Origin: Saturnia japonica
Lineage: Eukaryota; Arthropoda; Insecta; Lepidoptera; Saturniidae
Assembly: GCA_033032175.1 (NCBI GenBank)
Contig: CM065313.1
Coordinates: 17,833,327 to 17,897,326, forward strand
Length of the DNA stretch: 64,000 nucleotides
Direction: 5' to 3'
The notes beneath the pieces were generated by a model that saw nothing but the letters and a program-made list of their open reading frames with translations, was not told where the DNA came from and made no database searches. Positions 12,401 through 24,400 of this stretch are shown here, one piece after another. Within the stretch, counting starts at the first letter, position 1. Each line of letters opens with the position of its first letter. A program made the position numbers and the translations under genes.

Positions 12401-15400
12401 AACAATATCTATAACTAACATGATTGTTGTTATAATTTCTGTATTGTGCGAAATATTCCCAAGGGTTAGCTAGTAAATACCTATTACGAAAAACTAATTA
12501 CAAGAGTTGAAGTGTAGTTGTAGGTAACACGCGAAAAACTGCATTTTACGGTACAAAATCAACAAATCACATGTTTTTTTGCTTTCTTCTTATGTAGGCA
12601 ATTTGGCCAGTGTCAAGTGTCACAAGTACACGGTATAGAATTTAGTTGCGAAATGTTGGGTGTACTGTAGAATAATCTGTGAGAATAACCCATAAAAAGA
12701 TAGATTGACACAACATACAACAGTCACATTACATAATACTTGATAAGGGAACTACAGGGGTAATATTAAACTACTTAATATGTTAAATATATAAATAAAC
12801 AGTATAACTATTATCAACAAATCACACAAAAAGGTGGAGTTTTGCAAAAAATGACGTCATGTGTTCTGATTTTCGTTTCATGTCACGTGACAAAGTGCTG
12901 CATTTTTTTTATCAATATTATATAATCATAACTGATGTGATAAATTCAAAAGTGAGTTTGTTTGTTTGTTACTCGATCACCCAAAACGACTAAACGGATG
13001 CATAAGCCGAATTAGGATATAGGATACTTTTTATCCAGATAAAAACAATTTTTTTTGTTCATGCAAGCGGAGCTGCGAGCACAGCTAGACTTAAATAAAT
13101 TAGATTCACTTTTAATACATTTAATCTAAAAACCTTTAGAAAAAAAAATTATCTCAGGTTTTCCTTTACTGTCATCTTGTAAAGATGTTGTGAAATAAGT
13201 GAAATGTGGGGTAATTTTAAATACAAAATTATGTAATTAAAAATTGAATCGAAAGTGAACGTAAGTTGATCATACCTTATAGTATGTAGGCGAGTAGATA
13301 CTTCGAAGGTAAACATTATATGATATAATTAAATGGAAAAAAACAGTGTAACGTGAATTAAAAACTGGTTGAAATTATTCACGCTTATTTAACACTAGCT
13401 GTGCCTTACGGTTTTACCAGTGTACTTACTTGCCGTGCACTGTGTTGCCGCAAACGCACCCGTGTAATCCTACCGTTGCCGTTTTGTCATCAATTCTCTT
13501 ACTTCTTCTTCTTCTTCTTCCTAACTTTAATGACGACCATTACTGCCATTATCGAGTGAATTATAGTGTCATATGCTATAACGATTCAGTATCCTAACAA
13601 GATGGTGGCTCCCTTGTTAGAACTTTATAGGAAAATTTTGTGGGATCTCAGAATGAATGCTTTCAGCTTATATTTATAATTCACTTCACTTATGCACAAA
13701 AACCAAACTATATCACGCAGAACGTCACCAATATTACATAAAATAGGGTCAAAAACCTAAGATAATTAATTAAAAATAAAAACTACAACATGTCACTTCA
13801 AAATCCCGCCAAAAACTCCAATTCCCTTACGTGCCTACAGCCAAGGCCGGTGACGCTGTTAAAGCCTAGGCTCCAGGGCCTTTAAGGCTAATAGTATAGT
13901 CGAAAAAAGAACTTACCTACAACTAGCTAAATTGTTTGATGTTCATGATCTTTAGAGTCGTCGTGTGAATTTATATTAATAACCTATATATAACCTTACT
14001 CAAATAAAATGCTTATTGTGTGTGCAAATGTTTATTGCGCTCAAATAAACAAACAAAACAGTCCTTTGAGCTTTACAACATTAGTATTGATGTATATTTT
14101 TTTACTTCATTTTACAACACAATATGTATTGTGATCTGTCTATCTGTGGTTCTCGAATTTTTTTTTTTTGATCAATTATAAGACAGTATTTATGTTTTAA
14201 AATAAATAACCATTATTGCTTTGGATATGTACTAAAAATAACTTAAAAGCAAATTGGCGTTAAATTGAACTCTCGTATTGAAAGTTAATACATATTTTTA
14301 GACTAACTGTGCCCCACGGTTTCACCCTTGTTAAATTATTGAACCAACACTCCAGCGCAAATGCATCGGTGTAGCTCATCGTAGTTCTCAATTCCTGTTC
14401 TTGCCTACAGCTTGCCAGAATGCTGGTAGTTCATGACTACTGCTATATAAAAGCTAAAGCTATGAGCTATATAGCTATATATCTTTTTTCAAGAAATGTG
14501 CTATAACATGCAAAAAGAATTTTCCAAATATGAATGGTAGTTCCAGAGATAATCGCGTTCAAAGAAACAACCAGTCTCCTGAGCTTTACAATGTTAGTAA
14601 TAATAAATACATAAAATCTAAATAAAAAATCAAAATATTTTTTATTCAATTTAGGCCTTAAGCTTTACCGGTTCAGAAAACATCCCAGTCATCGAGAAGA
14701 ACCAACAAGAAACTCGATCGGGTTTATTAAGATCTTATTTTCTTTTATGAATTAGTTTTTGCAGTATTAAATTATATACAGTTTAATTATCATTTTCAGT
14801 AGATCTAAGTATTTAAAGGGAATCAAATCCAGTCATCACCATCACTCACGTAATCAGCTACCCTATAATAGCCTTTCGACAATAAATCTTGCTTAACATG
14901 GTTCGTGAACTTATTATCTGGCATATCGGTAATGTGCTTAGGAAGTTTATTATAGAATCTAACACAATTACCTAAAAAAAATATTAGTTTTACAAGTCCA
15001 AAAGATGGAATGACTATTTTATATTTATTTCTAGTATTGAAATTGTACCTATTAGAAGTTCAAAATTATTGTCATTTATCCGAACATACATTAGTAATGA
15101 GTGTTTTGCATATTCATCTATACATATATAATTACTTGTCCTGACTGAGTGACTGACTAACTGACTGACTCATCAACGAACAACCCAAAATATTGGTGTT
15201 AGGACCGTAAAATTTTGTATGCACATGCCCTTTAGACTGTAGATGAGCATTAAGGAAGGATTTTTGGTTGTGAAAATAATTTATATTCATGAAAATTGGT
15301 AGTACCCTACCAATTAAAAAGTAAAAAAAAAACGTGTTTCATAGACTCTTTCAAATTCAATACTTAAAAGTGTAAAAGATGGGGTCAAAGATTTTTTTAG

Positions 15401-18400
15401 TAGTTCCGTTTTCTCAAACGCAAATTAGAGTGTGTAGAAGAACTATTGCAAAGGGAGGATCCTCCGGCCAGACGGGTGTTATGTCTGGCGGGCAGCTGCC
15501 CAACGGTTGTAGTCGGGTTCTTGTATATATACTCAAGTGAAGAGTTAATTTCTATAGCGCGATGTAGGATGCGTCGTATGTGGCTCGATAGATGTCGCTG
15601 TGTGTCGCTATGTAGATGTCGCTACATCACTCCCCTCCGAGACCGGAGGTCGATAGCAGGTTGAGTCGTCCATACATCTTGTGATGCTTGCCGGGCCAGT
15701 GGAATGTTCCAGTGAGTCGGAACCAGATGCCGCATAGTGCATGGTGAGTCGGAACTGTCTGCGGTGATGCCCCAGTGAGTCGGGGTGATGCCCCCAGTGA
15801 GTCGGGGTGATGCCCCAGTGAGGTCGGGGTGATGCCCCAGTGAGTCGGGGTGATGACCCAGTGAGTCGGGGTGATGCTGCAAGAATGCTCCAGTGAGTCG
15901 GAGTGTTGCAGTGCTGCGTAGTGACTGGCTGCTGCGTCGACCAGGAGAGAAGTGCGTCTCTGCTTGCTGACCGGCCGAAGTGCAGTGTGCTGTGTCAAGG
16001 TCGCTGAGAAGGCTGTGGGTGATGATCAGGAATGCGCCGTCCGCTGCATGCTGGTGGTCAGGATACCCGTAGTAGCCGTGGATGCTGGCTGGCTGTATGA
16101 CTCGCTGCTCGAAAGCTTGTGAAAGTGATGATAACGTCACGATGTAGCTATGCGAAGAAGGTTGCGCTGACGTTCATGCTCGGGGTCACCAGTGTAGAAG
16201 AGCTATTGCAAAGGGAGGATCCTCCGACCAGACGGGTATTATGTCTGGCGGGCAGCTGCCCAACGGTTGTAGTCGGGTACTTGTATCTATACTCAATTGA
16301 AGAGTTAATTTCTATAGCGCGATGTAGGATGCGTCGTATGTGGCTCGATAGATGTCGCTGCGTGTCGCTATGTAGATGTCGCTACAAGTGAAATAATTTA
16401 TTCCAATTTTGATTTATTTCTTATGTGCCTTCGACTTTTTATTCTTTTGTCCCTAGCTCTCGTCTCTTTCCTCTGGCTTTCCTTCTGTCTATTTCCTAAT
16501 TTCATGCATCGCCCAGTTTAATTGAATTCCTTAAACTAATACATACATTGCCTAAACTTGTCTTACATTATGCTCAATTTGTTCAATTTCTTACTTTGTT
16601 ATTATTCATAAATATCATTATCACCTAAGTCATCATCATTAATTTCGTACATTTCCTTAATTAGACTTAACAATTACTTAATACATCAATAAATAATTCT
16701 GTCAATATTATTATTACATTGAATCATTATCATAAATGATAACATTTTCTGAATTATATACTTAATCTTAAAAATATTTTTTACACTAAATCAATAATTA
16801 ATTAATCTTACTTCTTGTTTCACATTGAAACAATGGCTGAAAGATTGTAAATACAATTACATCTACAAGGTGTCCAGAAAGGGTATCGGGTATTTGTAAG
16901 TTCAATGAAACAAAAATTATTTGTATGCAATAAAAAACTTTATTGTTTATTATTAGCATATGAATTGGAGAATTATTTGGAAAAGATGATGTTATCCAAA
17001 TGATTACCGTTACGTTGCTGGCACTCTTCTAAACGGAAACGAAGATTGGCGATGACACGTTGACACATAGCTATCGATATTACTGCCATTTCTGACCTGA
17101 TGTTTTGCTTTAACTGGGTTAGATTCATCGGATTGTTTTGATAAACCTTACTTTTAAGGTATCCCCATGCAAAATAGTCAAGCGGGCTAAGGTCGGGGCT
17201 TCTGGGAGGCCAGTTGATGTTACCCCTTCGCGAAATGACTTTATTAGGGAATAATTCGTTAACAACTTCCATTGAGTCATTTGAGGTATGGCAAGTAACC
17301 CCATCTTGCTGGAACCACGTTCTTGAGTTGAAACCTGCAAACTCCTGCAACTCTGGGACCAAAAAATTTCGCAACATATCGCAATAACGGTCACTATTCA
17401 CATTAATTGCTCGGCCTCGTTGATCTTCATGAAAATAAGGACCAATTATGCCTTTAGCAGACATAGCGGCCCAAACAACGACCTTTGGGCTATGCAGGGG
17501 TCGTTCATGCTTTCGTCTCGGATTCTCCACTGCCCAGTACCGACAATTCTGCTTATTAACATGACCATTCAGGTGAAAATTTGCTTCGTCACTGAACAGT
17601 ATGTTGTTAAAGTTGTTAAATCGCTGCAGCATTTCGTTCGCAAAATTCAGTCGATTAGCATAGTCCGTATCCTTCAATTCTTGAACCAATTGAATTTTAT
17701 AGGCTTTTAGATGTAAGTCTTTCATTAAAATCGAATGTAAAGACGATTTTTTGATGTTCAACGCTTGGCTTCGCTTTCGGATGGATAAAGACGGATTTTG
17801 ACGAACCGACGCCTCAACTTCTTCAATTGTTTCTTCATCGCGAACTGAACGAGGACGACCAGAGTTTTGAATTTTAACTGTCGCACCTGTATTCTCGAAC
17901 ATCCTGATCCATTTCCTAATGCTATCGTCACTTGGCGCGTGGTGTGTACGATATTCCGCACGATAGAGACGTTGAGCAGTCACTATTGAATCACCATTAC
18001 GATAATACGCTCGTACGCAAAATGCGCGATGCGTCCCCGAGTACTGTTCCATCGTGACTAAAACTCCACAAAATGGCGGACGCCATGAACCCCTTCCCGC
18101 ACCCTTTAGACGCCCCGTTTCGAATATGGCGCGAAAACAAATACCCGATACCCTTTCTGGACATCTTGTATTAGCATTTAATAGGACGTAACTCCATGAA
18201 GCTGTGAAACCCCTTAGGATTCAGCACTAGTCATTTAAAAAAAATCCATTTTATCTATATTTGTTATGGTATGTTAAATTTATTGTATTGTGTTAAAAAT
18301 AGAAACACTGGGAAATATTAACGTCTAATGAAACAATTGTTTAGACGCGTTTAGCGATTTGTGGTATAGGGAAAACTTATGGGTTCGCGTCACCGATGAC

Positions 18401-21400
18401 CTCGACATGGCTGTGACGTATTGCGCATGCGCCAGACTAGGGACGCGTAGTATAGCGGCCTGTTTACAATTATACGATTATATAGACTAATACATCGTAG
18501 GTATATACTTGGCTGTATCATATGCGTATTTGACTTTTTGAATGGACAAAATCTTATGATTTCGCGTTACCGACATGCTGTAATAGCAGTTTTTTAACGC
18601 GGTGAGGGGGAAGCGAGAAAAGTATAACTACTGTTCAAGTGAGACAGATTTATTTGGTAGACAGAGAGAGATACAATTTCGATGCGCAGTACTAAACCGG
18701 TGTATCCCAACGTAGGTGGAAGTACACAAGCACAGTACTGAATAACTAATACTACGACACTAAAACGTCTCAACAAGGGTGAAAGCGCATAGCGTGCGTG
18801 GTTTTTTTTTAGAACTGACTACACTGTTAGCCTTAGGGGCCCTAAAGCCGCTGCGGCTTTTACAGCTTCACCGGACTTGGAACGTGCGTGGTACTAGGCC
18901 GTAGTAGGTGTCCTAAGAATGCTCGATCACTTTTGGCACAGTTGCTCAGGTCACTATTTTATGTTGACATAACGATAGCGCCATCTAATCTACTAGTAGC
19001 GCCATCTCTTGGTGACTAGGCGATAATTCAATCCTTACGAGATGCAGAAAACGCATAGTGACATCTAGTGATGAATATTAAATGTTGGTGGCGTTACAAT
19101 TTATAATTTATTTAAAAGTTTCAAAAAAGAACATAGTTATGCCATTGTATTGAGTTTTCCCTTCATAACACTGTTTATGGCATATTTTTGCCATTTTAAA
19201 TACATTTTGTAATTATCAATTATTTTAAGTAGGTAAAGCGAAGGTAGGTATGTAATACATAAATGTATATGTATATAATTGTATATATAATGTATATATA
19301 ATTATATATAATAATGTATATATAATAATAATAATCTAAAATTAAAGTTAATAAAGTTAACATATTGAATAATTAAAACGATTTAACATTAATTCTGTAC
19401 AGTTATCAAACAAAAAGGACTAAAATTACCTACGTCATTACTTTATCCTTTTCAAATAATATTTATTACCGTGGAATTTAGAATAGGTAATAAATTATAA
19501 TTTGTACCGAAAGTAGTTAATAATTTTAATTAACAATATAATTATATCACAGTGGTACGTGATGATTAATAAAATATTCCATGCGGCTATTTAGTATATT
19601 TCATTGTATTTTTACTATATCCATAATTGGAGAGGTAGGGCACAGATAAATTTGCTTTTGTTTTTTTTCTGCTTGTGGCAGTCCGACTGGTGGAATACTC
19701 CACCCTACGGGAGATCCAACCTAAATAAACTTGTGTCGTATTTTTGCGGTGAGTTGAGTTTCCAGAGCTCATTGGTGTAGGGGGGTTCGAGAACGGCAAC
19801 GCGCTATTGATACCTTTTTTATTAGAAGCTTCCGTAGACTACAGTAGCCACTTATCATCAGGCGGGCCATATGCTTGTTTGCCATCTTTGTAGTATAAAA
19901 AAATACCGTATGCCCAGAAAGGTTGTCAGGTTACGATGATAGGTTCTCGGCTTGATAAATCTACAAGTTTAGGATAATGAAATAGGTCATTTTTCTGTAG
20001 TTAAAGCGTGAGGAGCCGCGGGTACACCTAGTATAGGATGAAACAGACTCATTGTAGGATATAACTCCAGGTATTTGAATATGTTTTCCTACCCCACAAT
20101 TAAAGATATGCTACTTTAGAATGATTTTAAAGAGCTCGGGAATTTTACTATTATAATATTATAAACATTTGTGGTATTATTGTATATTTAATAGTATTGA
20201 TTAATATGAAAGAAAAAAAAAAACAAAATTGATATATTCCTTGTTTGGTTGTTTGTGTATCTACTCAAGTGTCAAAAATTAGAAAACACGGCTTTAGAGA
20301 CAAACAAGTTTAAGTTTATAACTCAAACACAAGCTCGATTCCATAGTTAAAATTTTCAGGGTTTCTTGGGGACAGAATAAAGCAACTTTAGTTCGGAGAA
20401 AAGAGATCTAGCTATTTAAAAACAGCGCTTTTTAAAATTTGATTGTATTTAAATAACCTATGATTTTACAAAATCGGAGCAATTAATCAAAAGCTGGGTA
20501 GATTCCATCAAAATATACCTCGACAAAAGATTAGTTGCTGGTCGACTCTCAACTTCAAATACGGTACATATAATGGTGTTTTATAAATAGGTAAAATTTA
20601 ACCAAAACAGTTGTTTAGTTGGAAGCTATTAGCTAAGCCCGATATATGTTTAGACCTAATATTTTTTTTTTCATAAAAGTAGAAGTCTTACTGAAAAAAA
20701 TGCCGCTGGGCTGGAGTCTTTAAGTTATATAGAAGCTGAGATACATTTATTTGAAAAATAGTGAAAAATCTACATTTTTAAAAATTCAAATATTCTCCAG
20801 CGGCCAGATTTGCACATATTGGGCTCAAATTTTCAGGATCGTCTCCTCTTTAGGTGTACTTTCGAGGAAAAAATTAGCATCAGAATCGTCGACCCTAGTG
20901 CGCACACTTTCGTCGAGAATTAATGGATCTGCCCATATATTTCTTAAAGAAAGCTTTTAAAAAGCTTGAGGCTTCAGTTTAAGAGGAAAGACAGTATAAG
21001 GGCGACTTGCGTAACTTTTCATTTGATTCACTGCTAAACAAAATTAGTTAATTACAAATAGCCTCTTAAATGGATTTATAGTAAACGCATTTAGGGCCAT
21101 CTTGCATGAGACATATAGTGCGCTGATTTAGTTAAACATAATTAGCGAGTCGGTATAGCATTCTCTGCGTTCCGTTTCATGCGTTTGAGTGTTTTATGTG
21201 GCTATTTTGAGTGTGTTTAATTTTTGTGTATAATGTCGCTCCTTATTTATGTTATAGAGCCGTCCTCAATAAGCATACTTATATAAGATTAGCGCGATCA
21301 AACAAAAAAAAAATGAATATTATGGTAGATATAGTTAGATTTTCGCACAGATTCCTATTAACATGTGGTATCAAGTAGCAAGTCAGTGATCGTGAATCAT

Positions 21401-24400
21401 AGATATAAACAGTTATAATGATGTGTGTGTGTGTGTGTGTGTTAAGTAAAAGTAAGTTATCACTTTCTACGAGTTTCTGCACTCATTAATTATTCAACTG
21501 TCGTGTTGTACAAAATAATTGTTATATCCCATTAGGGCTGCCAACTGAGAATTGATAATTGACCCAATATTATTTACGAACATATTAATGTTACAAGTGG
21601 AATTATGAGGATGTGTTTGTCAAATCAAACGTATAGTAATGGTTGTAATGGGTGAATCAAACGTACAGTACTTGTAGAGCTTACTGTACCGTGGGAAACT
21701 TATATACCTAAAGACTAGGCAATGAAAATGAATAAATATTACGATCTAAGTAATGAAGTAACCAAAAAGGCTATGTGGTTAATTTATATGCAGTAGAAAT
21801 GGCAGCGAGAGGTATACCAGCGAAATCTCTCTACAACCTGCTAAAAGACCTCGGCCTGTGGAGAACTGCAGTAAGTTCTATCTTAGAACGGGTATCTAAA
21901 GCAGCATTAACAGGTTCTTACCAAATCTGGTTTGGCAGGGAGGGTATCGCGAGCAGTCAGGGTGAGCACTGATGTGCATCATAAGGGGGCCCCCTAAACC
22001 TACACCTAGGTCGCAAGTCCTGGGGGTTGCTCGTGTTTCCCTTTCTCTGCCACACGATGGATGCGGCACCCGCATGCTGAATCTATGGAATGCTAAGATG
22101 TTTGTAAACTAATACTGTCCGACTACATTTCAGAGAGTTTATAATAAATAATATTTACCTAGATTTCTATGAATATCACTATCAGATCCTTATTTAGTGA
22201 CAATGGAACCACCTTAAGGACCACCCTTTCAAATAAAAAAAAAAAAAATCTACAATTGACGAAGAATCTCTGAACATAATTAAAAGGCAAACATACATAC
22301 AGTCAAACATAGAACCTCCACCTTATTTTAAATCGGTGCTAAGTTTGGGAATCCGCTTGTTTAGAGTACAACTAAGCAGGTGAAGTCCCGAGAAAAGTAG
22401 AACACTTATGTTCAAACTGCTGAATCTATTCACAAAAACTCAGTAAATAGTGCAAACAAAATATGCAAACAGATGTATGTTTGAACAAACTTAACATATT
22501 GAAGAAAAGTCAATATTTAAAGTTCATTGACTTCAGTAAAATAAAAGCGTTGATGGCTCAGTGGTGGCCAGTACGGAGACCGCGTCGAGCGAAGTGAGTT
22601 CGAATCCCTGCAATGAGTCTGAGCTTTAGGTGAAGGACAAAAACATCATTATGAAACCGTAGTATTGTGGTTGGACATTTTCTAATGTCCTCCAGGTCAG
22701 CAGGAAGTCTGTCGCCAAGCGCTTATAGGCGTGTTCTGGCAGCTGCGCTTAGAGCCAGTCCAGTTCAGCTTAGCGTGTATAATCTTAGGTCACATCGCAT
22801 ACGCTAAACCTATAATGAATTAAAGTCTAATCTATCTATATAAATAAAATGATTGAGGTTTGCCGTTGTGCGAGCATCACGCAAAAATTACTGGACTGAT
22901 TTTGATCACTTTTTTTAATCTTTAGATACTTGGTCCTTATCTAAAAAAATATATTATTACATGTTCATAAACAGTAATTCTGTCGTTAACGCGAGCGCAG
23001 CCGCGAGCACAGCTAGTCATTTATAATATCTGGAAGACTATACATTCTACACAGTGAGACAACTGATTAGGTGTTCTAATGACTTCTCTTATCTATAAAT
23101 ACAACTTCATTAACCTAATAATACTTAATTAAATGTATAGATTGTAATACTGTTATTTCAATATACCTATTAAACATAATATATACTCATTTAATTGCTA
23201 ATAATAAAAAAATAAAAACAAACATTAAATAAAATTAAAAATACATTAAATAAATACACATTCGACTTTTAAAAAAAACACAAACACAAACTCCCATCAA
23301 TTTATCGCTTATTACTACTTGCTTTTTAAATACTTGAATTTTCTCAGTTATCTGGTTTTGTTATTATATTTTATTTAGAGCCTATCTCCAATCTCTGTAA
23401 ATTGTAAAATTTTATTTTTAAATATCCTGTAAATTGAAACTTTTGGAGATTTAATTAAACTTTAATTATGTCAAATATTTATATTACCTATTTGATATAA
23501 GTTCACTTACGATTCCTGGTATTAAATAAATTCGTCCTTTTTCCTAATAAAATTATTAATCTGCAACTTATTAAATATTTTTCAAAAGAGTTTGAAAAGA
23601 TGAACACTTTATTAAAATAGTAAAAAATGTCATTTATAAAATTAATTTCAATTTATTGTCATGTTTTTGTAATCATAAATTGTATAACTCTGGCAAAGTT
23701 ATTATAGGTAGTTTCAAATACAGTGTACCATTTAGTTTTTTGTATTGTCGATTAAAGCTGCCACGCGTGGAAACGAGTCTCTGGTGGAACAGAGGTCGCC
23801 AGCAAATGTGAGAATGACAGTGAAACAAAACGAAGAGACATAAACAATCACGTTTTTATGTACATATGTACAGTAGTAATATGCGATTAAAAAAAGATAA
23901 TTATTCGCATTCGCATTTCGCATATAACTTCAGTAAAAAAATGTACGATCGGAAATACAATAGCATGTACTTATTATGCCGGTGTTGTCATGTGAACGGA
24001 CATAAATGTTTAAAATACAAAGACTTAATATCATTAAAATTAACAAAAAACAAATATTTTGCTACACAATTATAGAGAGAATTAAATTGTGCAGTAGGAA
24101 TAAGGAGTGTAAAATTTAAAATTCATAGCACGTTTTCTAAATGTATAGCTTAATTAATTAGTTACAATTCGCCGTAGTGTCGATTTGCAGCTGGTCAATT
24201 CTAAAGGTCTTCTTATCTTGGCATTAATGTTATTTAATGTAGGCGCACCTACAATAAAGGATTAAAAAAAAACATATTTTGACAGATTTAGTATTTATGA
24301 TTTTTTTTAGAACTGTTACTAGACGCTTTATTTGTTTCCCACTAAAGTAAAACTAAAAAAAAACCAACTAATTCGCAATCTTAAATTTATTGTTTTACGT

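Larger units (their letters stand above)
15433..16386 (-). mobile_element. TRIM-like non-autonomous LTR retrotransposon (954 bp)
   Basis: Two 194-bp direct repeats (15433-15626 and 16193-16386) differ at about 7 positions by eye, begin TG and end CA on either strand, and are flanked by a 4-bp target duplication AGTG (15429-15432, 16387-16390). Read on the minus strand, a PBS follows the right LTR and a polypurine tract precedes the left LTR, which sets the orientation. The 566-bp interior encodes no gag or pol, so it must be moved by an autonomous relative. A 4-bp TSD suggests a Ty3/gypsy-type integrase, an inference. A solo LTR of the same family lies at 31690. Confidence 0.9.
16866..18168 (-). 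mobile_element. Complete Tc1/mariner transposon, DD41D rosa-like (1303 bp)
   Basis: 32-bp terminal inverted repeats (16866-16897 and 18137-18168; one mismatch) start CAAGRTGTCCAGAAAGGG and are bounded by TA dinucleotides at 16864-16865 and 18169-18170, the TA target duplication of this superfamily. The single transposase ORF is intact. Together these suggest a recent, possibly still active insertion in spz intron 1. Confidence 0.95.

Noticed and set aside
15763..15878. CRISPR-like array
   Set aside because: Contiguous 21-bp tandem units with no spacers, in a eukaryotic LTR element.
15622..16140. 172-residue ORF as a real gene
   Set aside because: It lies inside the TRIM and is built largely from minisatellite units; no known domain. 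Kept only as a low-interest observation.
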